This document shows positions 22,827 to 30,110 of a stretch of DNA of 34,006 nt, piece after piece. Positions within the stretch are counted from its first letter, which is position 1, and every line of letters starts with the position of its first letter. The DNA is from a virus: IMG/VR virus record IMGVR_UViG_3300044641_001398, positions 1 through 34,006 of that record; one strand, 5' to 3'. The position numbers and the translations under genes were made by a program. The notes under the pieces were generated by a model. The model had not been told where the DNA came from, made no database searches, and saw only the letters and a program-made list of their open reading frames with translations.

Positions 22827-24764
22827 TTAATTGATTGACAAATATTTTTGACCAGGAATATTGATTAAGTTAATGATTTGCGATTTCGTTGGAAATATTT
22901 CCGAAACGATTGAACGGTCATCAATAAATATTGGCGCGACAACATCGAAATGTTGACACAATGCGTTGATAATATCCAACCCCGCATTTATTCGGCCCTC
23001 GGTATTCAATGATGAAAATGGAACGCCGTCCAATGTACATTCACACGTTTCACGTTCACCGCCGTTCAATTGTATTTCGAACATTTTCCATTTAACGTGA
23101 TTGAATTTCCCGTTGATTCTTTTTTCGATTTCCTCAATTTTCACTTTTTGAAATTTTTCCGCCACAAATTCCGAACGTTCTAATTTTGCGATTTGCGTGT
23201 TCATTGTTTTTTGTTGCGATTCCAATTCGGCAATTCTTTTTTCAATGATTGCGTTGTGTTGGTTGATTTGCAATAATGATTTTAATGAATCGATTTCGGT
23301 TTGTAATTGGGATTTTTGCGCCTTTAATATAGTGTTGTCAGGTTGAACGATTTCGGGAATGACAATTGATTTGATTTGATTTTCCAATTCAATGATTTCA
23401 TCCGTTTTAGTATAAACAGACAATGAATTTTCAATGATTGTTTTTTGGTTTTTTATTCCTGAAATTGTGATTTCAATGTTTTTGTTTTCGATTTGTATTT
23501 TATTGATTGATTCATTCAATGATTTGTTTTCGTCATCCAATGCCAAAATTCGGGCCTTGTTTGCGATTCCTTTGTTGTTTAACTTGAATGTTTTGTCAAC
23601 CTTGTTTTGATTGAAATTTTCATTCAATTCATTTTTCTTTTCGTCCGCGTTTTCTAATTGTCTTTTGCACGTTGGACAAATACATTGTTTTTCATCAAAC
23701 ACAAATTCGGATTCCTTGATTGCAAATATTTCGGACCTAAGTTTTGTTTGCTCAATGTTCAATGATTCGATTTCCTGGGTGTTTTTATTGATTGTAAATT
23801 GATGATTTTTGATTTGTGAATTGTTGGATTCAATAAACGATTGGTTTTTTCTTAATTCAATATTAAAAACGTTCAATGAATTTTGTTTTTCATTCATTTG
23901 GCCGTTGATTAAACCGTTCAATTTTGATTCCAATTCAAATTTTTGTTTTCTTATTTGGTTTGAATTATCAATTTCCGCCTGGATTGATTTCGTTGAATTT
24001 TCAATTTGTTCGTCAATGGTTTTGATTGCGATGTTTAATTCAGCGATTCGTTGATTGGTTTCATCATCGTTGATGGCCTCTTTTTTCCCTCTGTTCGATT
24101 CATCGATTCGCGCGGGAATCAAATCCAATTCATCTTTTATTTTCTTTTTTTGCGCGGTTAATTTCTTTTTAAAGTCAACCAATGATTCGCCCGATAATTG
24201 ATTCAATAATTCAATGAATTCAACCGAATCACCCGCAATTGATTCATTGGATATTTCACCCGCCATTTTCGACAAAATCGCGCGTTGTTCGTCCCATTTA
24301 AGCGAATTGAAATAAGTCGGTGACGTGATTAATTTCAAGATTTTTTCATCAATCATTGATTCAACCTTTTGTTTAAATTCGGATTGTGAAACGGGGATGT
24401 CATTATACATGAACAATGTTTCGTGTCCCGATAATTCAGCAACATCAAACCCGCGTTTTTTTACCCATTTTTCACGGTATGTTCGTGATAATTTCATGTC
24501 AAGGCCATCAACGCAAAAAACCGCCGTGACTGAATGGTCGTTTTTATTTAACGATTTGTCAACGGTGTTTTTGATTTCGAAATCTTTTTCGTCATGCGAA
24601 TTTTTTCCGACCAACAACCAATTGAACGCGTCGGCCGTTGTTGTTTTTCCCTGGCGATTGTCGCCCGAAATGTTTGATTCTGTTAATGGGTTGAATTCCG
24701 CTTTGAATTCGCGGACGCCTTTAAAATTGCAAATTTGCAATGATTTTAATGTGATGGTTGTCAT
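22827..24764 (-). CDS. Rad50/SbcC-like ATPase with zinc hook
   Basis: A 645-residue protein from ATG 24764 (MTTITLKSLQICNFKGVREF); the TTG extension upstream lies inside the promoter and is rejected. It has Walker A GDNRQGKTT (~34-42), a long coiled coil interrupted by a zinc hook CPTC (~363-366), then a second coil and a C-terminal ATPase lobe with the Walker-B-like APIFIDDRSIV and a final beta strand. No partner SbcD/Mre11 nuclease is encoded; the MBL-fold protein two genes on might be the nuclease. It likely processes DNA ends for RecT. The ATG is preceded by AAAACCATCACAC and a strong promoter. Confidence 0.9.
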   Translation of the reverse strand: MTTITLKSLQICNFKGVREFKAEFNPLTESNISGDNRQGKTTTADAFNWLLVGKNSHDEKDFEIKNTVDKSLNKNDHSVTAVFCVDGLDMKLSRTYREKWVKKRGFDVAELSGHETLFMYNDIPVSQSEFKQKVESMIDEKILKLITSPTYFNSLKWDEQRAILSKMAGEISNESIAGDSVEFIELLNQLSGESLVDFKKKLTAQKKKIKDELDLIPARIDESNRGKKEAINDDETNQRIAELNIAIKTIDEQIENSTKSIQAEIDNSNQIRKQKFELESKLNGLINGQMNEKQNSLNVFNIELRKNQSFIESNNSQIKNHQFTINKNTQEIESLNIEQTKLRSEIFAIKESEFVFDEKQCICPTCKRQLENADEKKNELNENFNQNKVDKTFKLNNKGIANKARILALDDENKSLNESINKIQIENKNIEITISGIKNQKTIIENSLSVYTKTDEIIELENQIKSIVIPEIVQPDNTILKAQKSQLQTEIDSLKSLLQINQHNAIIEKRIAELESQQKTMNTQIAKLERSEFVAEKFQKVKIEEIEKRINGKFNHVKWKMFEIQLNGGERETCECTLDGVPFSSLNTEGRINAGLDIINALCQHFDVVAPIFIDDRSIVSEIFPTKSQIINLINIPGQKYLSIN

Positions 24765-24785
24765 GTGTGATGGTTTTAATTTATG

Positions 24786-24816
24786 CAAAGATAATATTTT
24801 TGTTTATAACAACAAA
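24786..24816 (-). promoter_or_regulatory. Promoter of the recombination operon
   Basis: The minus strand has TTTG (24813-24816), a 19-base spacer and TATCTTTG (24786-24793), an exact Bacteroidota consensus. The leader is about 15-20 nt long and holds the shared AAAACCATCAC element before the ATPase ATG. Confidence 0.85.
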
Positions 24817-24827
24817 AGTTTATTGAA

Positions 24828-25022
24828 TTAATTATTTTTAGTTGAAAAATAAATGTCATTTATTAATTTGTCGAAATCGCCTTTTGAATTCAATTCGTTT
24901 CCGAATTGCAAAATTGCGATTGAATTGACTATTTCATAATTTAAAGATTGATTGATTCGTTTCACTTTGTTCAACCTGGAAATTGAATCAATTAATTCGG
25001 TTTTTGTGATTGCTTTGTTCAT
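24828..25022 (-). CDS. Small early protein, unknown
   Basis: A 64-residue helical protein (MNKAITKTELIDSISRLNKV...), Asn/Ile/Lys-rich, no motif recognised. The leader element has an extra C here (AAAAACCCATCACC). It ends upstream of the recombination promoter and starts 16 bases after the preceding gene. Confidence 0.65.
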   Translation of the reverse strand: MNKAITKTELIDSISRLNKVKRINQSLNYEIVNSIAILQFGNELNSKGDFDKLINDIYFSTKNN

Positions 25023-25038
25023 GGTGATGGGTTTTTAA

Positions 25039-25260
25039 TTAATAACGTGAATGTGATGTCCCCTTGGCGATGTAATAAGAACGATTCATTTCGGCCTGAA
25101 TATCTTCGACCGTCGCGTCTGTTTTAACGGTGACTTTAAAAAAAACATTGATGTCGCGATTGCAATGAATGATGGTGTGATTTTCATCCGCTGCAAAACT
25201 TTTTATTGTGATTCCGAAACCGTCCGCGGCCTCGAAAATTCTTTGATTTATTGTTTTCAT
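25039..25260 (-). CDS. Small early protein, unknown
   Basis: A 73-residue protein of alpha/beta pattern: MKTINQRIFEAADGFG then strands (ITIKSFAADENHTIIHC, VFFKVTVKTDA) and a final helix. No family was recognised. The ATG overlaps the TGA of the HTH gene by 4 bases. It lacks the leader element seen in other early genes. Possible host-takeover protein by position. Confidence 0.65.
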   Translation of the reverse strand: MKTINQRIFEAADGFGITIKSFAADENHTIIHCNRDINVFFKVTVKTDATVEDIQAEMNRSYYIAKGTSHSRY

Positions 25261-25514
25261 ATTTGTTTTAAATATTCATTTTTGTATGTGTTCAAATCAA
25301 TTCCGATAATGTCGCAAATTTTTATCGCCATGGAAAACGACGGGATTGCCGCGCTTGACCGTGTTGACCATAATGAAAGGGTTGATTTGATATTCCCGTC
25401 CATTCGATTGGTCCAAAGTAAACGACCAAAATCCGTTCGTTCCAATGCGGGTTTTCCGCTTGGTTTGTTTTTGTTGTAATCTGACAACATTTTGTCAAGT
25501 AATAAATAGGCCAT
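25257..25514 (-). CDS. Small HTH-like protein (possible early regulator)
   Basis: An 85-residue protein. Residues ~28-78 (DFGRLLWTNRMDGNIKSTLSLWSTRSSAAIPSFSMAIKICDIIGIDLNTY) resemble a diverged helix-turn-helix of the Cro/C1 type: a first helix, a Thr/Ser-rich turn, and a terminal helix typical of XRE proteins (AIKICDIIGID). It might regulate early or late promoters. It is coupled by ATGA to the following gene and lies 4 bases after the preceding one. Confidence 0.65.
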   Translation of the reverse strand: MAYLLLDKMLSDYNKNKPSGKPALERTDFGRLLWTNRMDGNIKSTLSLWSTRSSAAIPSFSMAIKICDIIGIDLNTYKNEYLKQI

Positions 25515-25518
25515 GATT

Positions 25519-25779
25519 TTATTTGTTTTTATAGTATTTTAGAAATTCGGGATTTTTAATGAAGGAATGAAAACCAAGGTCAAAAATATATTCATCATTT
25601 TTTATTTTTGAAATTACAAAAAACAAAAGACAACCATCATTTTCTTGATTGCCTTTTAATTCGACAACATCAACGATTTCACCTTTATTTTTTATCAATT
25701 CACGAAATTCATCCGAACGTTTTGTTGAAACAATAATTTCATTGATGAATTCATTTTCATTTGGCAATCTTTTAAACAT
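25519..25779 (-). CDS. Small early protein, unknown
   Basis: An 86-residue protein. I start it at ATG 25779 (MFKRLPNENEF), as the in-frame start at 25788 is TTG. It is charged and mixed alpha/beta, with a segment of hydrophobic strands (GCLLFFVISKI) and no clear membrane helix. No family was recognised. A 7-bp GC-rich hairpin (25794-25813) lies in the leader. Confidence 0.65.
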   Translation of the reverse strand: MFKRLPNENEFINEIIVSTKRSDEFRELIKNKGEIVDVVELKGNQENDGCLLFFVISKIKNDEYIFDLGFHSFIKNPEFLKYYKNK

Positions 25780-25793
25780 ATTAATCAAATTAG

Positions 25794-25813
25794 GCCCCGA
25801 TTTTATTCGGGGC
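25794..25813. terminator. GC-rich hairpin between two early genes (possible terminator/attenuator)
   Basis: The plus strand reads GCCCCGA, TTTTAT, TCGGGGC. On the minus strand it is followed only by CTAATTT; on the plus strand by a better T-rich run (GTTTATTTTTTATTTTT). It could act in both directions. On the minus strand it may work as an attenuator limiting read-through from the first early gene. Confidence 0.55.
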
Positions 25814-25831
25814 GTTTATTTTTTATTTTTA

Positions 25832-26077
25832 TTATTTTTTTCTTAATTCATCGAATTCAATTAAACTTTCGATTGTTGTGATGTTTTGTTCATTTGGTTT
25901 GAAACAAACCCAAAGTCCGTTGATTTTTAGCATAAAATCACCCGATTCATTTTCGAACGCCAAATCTTGCGTTGTGTAAGCGCTTATTTTTTGTTCATTT
26001 AAAAAAATAAAATGTGATGGCGCGTTCGTGTTATACTTAGCGAATCCGTTTTCTTCGATTTTTAATGTTGTTGTCAT
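25832..26077 (-). CDS. First early gene, unknown 81-residue protein
   Basis: An 81-residue, mostly beta protein (MTTTLKIEENGFAKYN...). No family was recognised. It is the first gene after the strong early promoter, with AAAAAAACCATCACA before the ATG, and a GC-rich hairpin follows it, so it should be among the most expressed early genes. First-expressed phage genes often attack host functions or defences; no evidence beyond position. Confidence 0.7.
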   Translation of the reverse strand: MTTTLKIEENGFAKYNTNAPSHFIFLNEQKISAYTTQDLAFENESGDFMLKINGLWVCFKPNEQNITTIESLIEFDELRKK

Positions 26078-26107
26078 TGTGATGGTTTTTTTAATTGTTT
26101 GACCTTA

Positions 26108-26138
26108 CAAACATACAATCATTTTTTGAATTGACAAA
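26108..26138 (-). promoter_or_regulatory. Main early promoter
   Basis: The minus strand has TTTG (26135-26138), a 19-base spacer and TATGTTTG (26108-26115), an exact Bacteroidota consensus. It lies in the 120-base gap between the end of the lysis genes and the first early gene. The start would be about 25 bases before ATG 26077. Confidence 0.85.
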
Positions 26139-26156
26139 ACAAAAGTTGAAAATAAT

Positions 26157-26181
26157 TCAACGAAATAAGTTAAATCGTTGA
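26157..26181 (-). terminator. AT-rich hairpin after the lysis genes (possible late terminator)
   Basis: The minus strand has TCAACGA, an 11-base loop, TCGTTGA and then ATTATTTTC. This 7-bp stem with a T-rich tail lies 16 bases after the last lysis gene stop, where a late terminator is expected. It is weaker than the GC-rich terminators elsewhere, and could also be an operator for the early promoter. Confidence 0.4.
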
Positions 26182-26197
26182 TTTTGAATAGTAAAAT

Positions 26198-26596
26198 TTA
26201 TTTGAAAATATATAATCCGACCGATGTCAAACCCAATAAAATGGTTGAACCGCGCCAAATCTTTGCCCGACGAATTTGTTTTTTGACCTCTTTTTCGGCT
26301 TTTAATCGGGTTTTTTGTTCATCTTGATACATTATCAAGGTCAATTCGTTTTTATGCTTTAAATCATCGATTGTTCCGTCTTGAATCTTAATGATTGAAT
26401 CTTGAAAAACAATTTGATTGTTCATCTTTTCCGAAATCAACTTGCATTCCTTTAATTCTAATAATTTTTTAATAATGATTTTTTGTTCAATGATGTTGAA
26501 ACATTTCAATGAATCTTTATTCTGACAATAAAGAATCGAATGCGACATCCAGGTCGCGCAAATTAGCAACGTCAACCGCTTTGTAAATTGTGACAT
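26198..26596 (-). CDS. Membrane/coiled-coil lysis protein, spanin-like partner
   Basis: A 132-residue protein. It begins with a signal-like or membrane segment (~7-24, RLTLLICATWMSHSILYCQ), then a charged coiled coil (~30-110), and ends with a C-terminal membrane helix (STILLGLTSVGLYIF). A lipobox is not clear (Tyr before Cys). It overlaps the preceding gene by 80 bases in another frame, as Rz/Rz1 pairs do. It is the last lysis gene; a spanin or lysis accessory is a good guess from layout. Confidence 0.65.
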   Translation of the reverse strand: MSQFTKRLTLLICATWMSHSILYCQNKDSLKCFNIIEQKIIIKKLLELKECKLISEKMNNQIVFQDSIIKIQDGTIDDLKHKNELTLIMYQDEQKTRLKAEKEVKKQIRRAKIWRGSTILLGLTSVGLYIFK

Positions 26597-26819
26597 ATTT
26601 TGTTTTGATTTTTTCTATTTCGCGGATTTCAATTTTGACATTCTTTTTTAGTGAATCAATCAAAATGGAATCTTTTCGGATGCGTTCATCCAATTTTTTT
26701 GTTGCGGCGTCGTAAATTAATTGATTCGGTTTTGAAACATTGGGTTGAAATAATACCGCCCCAATAATTCCGAACACAATTCCAATCAAAAAACCAATCA
26801 CCAGGAATTTATTTACCAT
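26517..26819 (-). CDS. Putative i-spanin (Rz-like)
   Basis: A 100-residue protein with an N-terminal membrane helix (FLVIGFLIGIVFGIIGAVLF, ~5-24) followed by a periplasmic coiled coil (~40-80) and a short acidic C-terminus. This is the layout of an inner-membrane spanin. It overlaps the downstream coiled-coil gene by 80 bases and the tiny membrane gene by 11. The whole group (26809-27651) is tightly overlapped, supporting a lysis cassette. The assignment is from topology and context. Confidence 0.65.
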   Translation of the reverse strand: MVNKFLVIGFLIGIVFGIIGAVLFQPNVSKPNQLIYDAATKKLDERIRKDSILIDSLKKNVKIEIREIEKIKTKYVTIYKAVDVANLRDLDVAFDSLLSE

Positions 26820-26901
26820 AAAAAATGTATAAAATCAACATTGTAGCAATTGCGCCCAATCCAAAGGCCAACAATTTTTCGGGGTCAAATCTTAATTTCA
26901 T
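26809..26901 (-). CDS. Tiny membrane protein, 30 residues
   Basis: A short gene from ATG 26901 to TAA 26809: MKLRFDPEKLLAFGLGAI and then ATMLILYIFYGK. There is one membrane helix with a basic N-terminus and a Lys at the end. It overlaps the holin-like gene by 17 bases and the spanin-like gene by 11, so it fits the chain of overlapping lysis genes. It may be an antiholin or pinholin-like factor. Confidence 0.65.
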   Translation of the reverse strand: MKLRFDPEKLLAFGLGAIATMLILYIFYGK

Positions 26902-27148
26902 TCTTTTTTTCTTTTTGAATTTGTGTAACGGTATAACCTGAATAAATCATCAATGCGCCCGTCACCTCTAAAAATTCCAACGGTTCAATTGTTGACATGT
27001 TCACGGACATAAAAATAATAAACGACAACAAAACAACACCGAAAAAACAAAATGATTCAAAACGTTTTTTGCTGAAATATGAATTTTCGGTTGATAGCAT
27101 GGCCCGAAATTCAATCCAAAATCCGCGATATTTTATTGAATTTTCCAT
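26885..27148 (-). CDS. Putative holin, two membrane segments
   Basis: An 87-residue protein with membrane segments at ~33-51 (SFCFFGVVLLSFIIFMSVN) and ~57-75 (LEFLEVTGALMIYSGYTVT), a basic region before the first and a charged tail (QIQKEKKNEIKI). This is the size and topology of a class II holin. It overlaps the endolysin by 16 bases, so they are coupled. The tail of the second helix carries the charged C-terminus typical of holins. Confidence 0.75.
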   Translation of the reverse strand: MENSIKYRGFWIEFRAMLSTENSYFSKKRFESFCFFGVVLLSFIIFMSVNMSTIEPLEFLEVTGALMIYSGYTVTQIQKEKKNEIKI

Positions 27149-27651
27149 GTTGAATGAATTGATTTTAATGTCACAATTGTGATTTCATCTTTTATTTTGG
27201 TCCGTGGATGCAAATCCAAATGCAACCATCCAGGTGTAAATGAATAGTGTTCAATGCAACGAACACCCAATCCAAACAAGGCAATTTTATTTTTTTCGGC
27301 CCATTCAAACATTTGTTTTCCGTTCATGGTTCCGATTTGGGAATCGATTCCGTCCGATTTACGAATGATTTTTCCCGATAAATTCTTTTCAAATTTATGG
27401 CGTGACCTTGACGCGCCCGTTGAGGTGTTCGGCATTCGGACACCGCGTTCATCAAATGGACCGCCATTAATCCAATTGTTCAATGTAACCGACAAACCCG
27501 TATTTGTTCGAATCCATTGCATTAAAACGGGGATTCGTTCATCTTGATAATCGGACAATTTCGCATCGCCTTTTTCAATTAAATCATGAATTTCTTTTGG
27601 GACATATTCGTCAACAAAAAAATTTTCCGAAACCTTTATTCTTGTTTTCAT
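27133..27651 (-). CDS. Endolysin, M15-like peptidase
   Basis: A 172-residue protein without a signal peptide, so export would need the holin. The motif GASRSRHKFEKNLSG (~79-93; His of S-R-H) and the C-terminal WLHLDLHPR (~141-149) are the metal-binding parts of D-Ala-D-Ala carboxypeptidase/VanY-like M15 peptidases (HxxxxxxD...HxD pattern). It would cleave peptidoglycan stem or cross-bridge peptides. It lies between a 44-residue gene (ATGA overlap) and the holin-like gene (16-base overlap). Confidence 0.82.
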   Translation of the reverse strand: MKTRIKVSENFFVDEYVPKEIHDLIEKGDAKLSDYQDERIPVLMQWIRTNTGLSVTLNNWINGGPFDERGVRMPNTSTGASRSRHKFEKNLSGKIIRKSDGIDSQIGTMNGKQMFEWAEKNKIALFGLGVRCIEHYSFTPGWLHLDLHPRTKIKDEITIVTLKSIHSTWKIQ

Positions 27652-27782
27652 GCGACGTGTTTTTGGCGTTTTTTTTCATCAACAATTTCAATGATTTCAT
27701 GCGACAATTCATTGATTCTTTTACACATTGCGTGAATGATTTTGTTGTGTTTTGGTTTTTTAAATTTAGTTTTTTCTCTCAT
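27648..27782 (-). CDS. Small basic protein, 44 residues, in the lysis cassette
   Basis: A short gene from ATG 27782 to TGA 27648. It starts MREKTKFKKPKHNKIIHAMC, then has a helix (KRINELSHEIIEIVDEKKRQK). It overlaps the upstream gene by 17 bases and the endolysin ATG by ATGA, good evidence of translation. No function was recognised; it could adjust endolysin timing. Confidence 0.65.
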   Translation of the reverse strand: MREKTKFKKPKHNKIIHAMCKRINELSHEIIEIVDEKKRQKHVA

Positions 27783-28020
27783 AACGAATTAATTCGATAA
27801 TTTTTTCCATTGATTTGCTAACACTATTCATTGAATCAAGCATTTCGCGTTGGTCTTCCCTTAATTGTTCCGAAAATTGCTTTTGTTCCTCTAATAGAAA
27901 TTTACTTAAATCATCGATTCGTCGGTCTTTTTTTTCAATGGCTTTCATAAAATACCAAATGAAAAAAATCAACGCGGCAATAAGCGGGGATTGTTCGGCT
28001 ATTTTTGAAAGTAATTCCAT
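27766..28020 (-). CDS. BhlA/UviB-like holin candidate
   Basis: An 84-residue protein with one N-terminal membrane helix (SPLIAALIFFIWYFMKAI, ~11-28) and a charged coiled coil (EKKDRRIDDLSKFLLEEQKQF...MEKIIELIRYERKN). This is the layout of the BhlA/UviB holin family of small phage lysis proteins. It is the first lysis gene after the tail genes, overlapping the preceding gene by one base. Together with the two-segment holin-like gene it suggests a holin/antiholin pair. Confidence 0.7.
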   Translation of the reverse strand: MELLSKIAEQSPLIAALIFFIWYFMKAIEKKDRRIDDLSKFLLEEQKQFSEQLREDQREMLDSMNSVSKSMEKIIELIRYERKN

Positions 28021-28253
28021 TACACCTCATAATTTTTTAATTCATTATTGACCCAGGCATCAATTTCATTATCATCCCAAGTTTTTAAATAAACAAATAA
28101 ATTTGGAAACGTGAAACCAAATCGTGTTCCGATTTCATCCACTAATAAAATTGAAACGACGCAATATTTTAATTGTATTTTGTCTGAAACATTAACAACG
28201 GTAACCGTTGGATTAATTATTTCAATATTAAAATCGGGAAATTTATAATTCAT
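28020..28253 (-). CDS. Small protein after the adhesin gene, unknown
   Basis: A 77-residue, mostly beta protein (MNYKFPDFNIEIINPTVTVV...), ending with a helix (NEIDAWVNNELKNYEV). No family was recognised. It lies 12 bases after the adhesin gene and its stop overlaps the BhlA-like start by one base. It could be a tail-fibre chaperone or a small structural protein. Confidence 0.65.
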   Translation of the reverse strand: MNYKFPDFNIEIINPTVTVVNVSDKIQLKYCVVSILLVDEIGTRFGFTFPNLFVYLKTWDDNEIDAWVNNELKNYEV

Positions 28254-28265
28254 ATTTTTATTTTT

Positions 28266-30101
28266 TTATAGTCCAAAATCTGAGGGAATCCATTTTCGAC
28301 ACATGATATACGATTGACTTGTTGATTTTCCCGTCCCCGCAAAAGTCGAATTTGATTGTAATGTGTAAGCATTTGCCGTAGTATTGGCAAATGTTGTTGA
28401 TGTCCAAATTCTATCCGTTGATGTCGTTACCGCAATGTTGAAAGGCGAATAATTCAATAAAGAATTTGTTGTAATTGAAAAATTACAAATAGAAACAAGT
28501 TGATTGATGTTTGGCAAAGCCCAATCGGTGAATCCGCCTTGTGTACTTGCATTTGCCCCATCAATTGCGCCGTTCCATTGGGTTGCGGTTGTTAATGCAA
28601 TATACCACATTAAACCCGTTGAATGGTCCAAAACAAATTTATTGGTGTATGTTTGACCGCCCAATTCATCCGTAAATCTTTGATTCGTTCCGAAAATATT
28701 CAAATCCGATAATGTAGAAAAACTTGCACCGATTCCCATTTGCAAATTTCCGTCGTCGCCTGACCTAAATTGTGTTATTTGGCCGCTTCGCGTTGGTTGC
28801 TGACGTTGTATTTGATTAATTTGCGTCGGTGTTAAATCATCGTTTAAATCTTGCGTTGTTAAATCTTGAATTAATGTACATGATAAATCAATCATTGAAA
28901 GATTTAATTCAACGTCACCGTTTGGCTGCGTCAAATTAATATTTGGTAAAACAAATATTGTTCCCGATGCAAATTGATTTGTATAACTTGCATCTGTATT
29001 TTCGACAAATGAATCCTCAATGTTCACTTGAACACCTGGGTCAACAATTCCTATTTGGTTGCCGTCTGAATTCACAATTGGAATGTCTAAATTTGTTTCA
29101 GCATTTAAATTAGTATAATTTATTCCATTGATATCAATAATAGAATCACCAATTATCACGTCAACACCTGGATTGACCGTTCCAATTTTATTTGAATTTA
29201 AATTCAGAATTGGAATATTGATTGTTGACGGGGCCGTTTCAGTTGAATATAATATTGAATTTATTGATATTTCAACATCACCGCCGCCCGTTGTTGAATA
29301 ACTGAATGACCCGCCCGACGGAATTGATTCCAAAAATACACCATCTTCAAAAATTGTCACGTCCGCGCAATTTTTAAAATCAATGTTATTATAACGACCA
29401 CAATGATTGATTGATTTTCGAATCGGAATTTGCAAACGTAATTCGACACCCGATAAATTATCGTCAAATAAATTGGTTGTCGTTCCTTTGTTTGTTACTT
29501 CTAAACCCCATTTTGTGTGACGAATTCGTTCCAATTCGCTGAATTCTCTATATTGAACAAATTGATTTGTTTTTAATTTATCAATAAAACTATTTGCGAT
29601 TGAATCCATCGCGTCAATGGTATATGTATAATGCTCATCGGTTGTAAAATCTTCGTAATTCGATGAATTCATAATAAAAATCGAACATGAAACATTGTCG
29701 CCAATTTGTAAATTTGGGTCCAAATTTTCACGCGTCGAATAGTTTTCCGCCAAATAAATCAACGGATATTTTCGCAATGAATTTGAAATTTGGTTCAATT
29801 CATTATTTGCCGCAATAAAACGACCGTGAATATAAAATGGATATGACGCTTTGAATTGTGTTCCAACGGGCGCAACCGATGCCGACACCGTGAATGATGG
29901 CGTCAATGTGTTGATTGCCGTGATTTGATATTCAACACCGCCAATCGATACCATTTTTCCAACCGTCAAATCCAATAAATCCGTCACAACAACAACATAA
30001 TTGGTTGTTGATGGCGTGTTGGTGATTGAAATGATTGATGCGCCTTGTCGAATTGAATCAACAATGTCACCGATAAAATCTATGAATTTAACGTCTGCCA
30101 T
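28266..30101 (-). CDS. Tail adhesin with DUF1566 C-type-lectin-like C-terminal domain
   Basis: A 611-residue protein. Residues 1-100 and 100-260 include tail-attachment beta sections; ~285-410 hold two clear repeats of ~55 residues (NIPILNLNSNKIGTVNPGVD and DIPIVNSDGNQIGIVDPGVQ) with a partial third. The C-terminal ~115 residues show the DUF1566 pattern: LDHSTGLMW, W-N-G-A-I, DWALPNINQLVSI, RIWTSTTFANTTANAYTL and YIMCRKW. DUF1566 domains are exposed adhesins related to C-type-lectin folds. Being the last large tail gene before lysis, it is the best candidate for the receptor-binding protein. No reverse transcriptase is present, so it is not a diversity-generating target. Confidence 0.82.
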   Translation of the reverse strand: MADVKFIDFIGDIVDSIRQGASIISITNTPSTTNYVVVVTDLLDLTVGKMVSIGGVEYQITAINTLTPSFTVSASVAPVGTQFKASYPFYIHGRFIAANNELNQISNSLRKYPLIYLAENYSTRENLDPNLQIGDNVSCSIFIMNSSNYEDFTTDEHYTYTIDAMDSIANSFIDKLKTNQFVQYREFSELERIRHTKWGLEVTNKGTTTNLFDDNLSGVELRLQIPIRKSINHCGRYNNIDFKNCADVTIFEDGVFLESIPSGGSFSYSTTGGGDVEISINSILYSTETAPSTINIPILNLNSNKIGTVNPGVDVIIGDSIIDINGINYTNLNAETNLDIPIVNSDGNQIGIVDPGVQVNIEDSFVENTDASYTNQFASGTIFVLPNINLTQPNGDVELNLSMIDLSCTLIQDLTTQDLNDDLTPTQINQIQRQQPTRSGQITQFRSGDDGNLQMGIGASFSTLSDLNIFGTNQRFTDELGGQTYTNKFVLDHSTGLMWYIALTTATQWNGAIDGANASTQGGFTDWALPNINQLVSICNFSITTNSLLNYSPFNIAVTTSTDRIWTSTTFANTTANAYTLQSNSTFAGTGKSTSQSYIMCRKWIPSDFGL

Positions 30102-30110
30102 TTTTTAATT

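Noticed and set aside
28266-28620. Diversity-generating retroelement acting on the DUF1566 domain
   Set aside because: No reverse transcriptase gene and no template repeat can be found anywhere in the closed genome.
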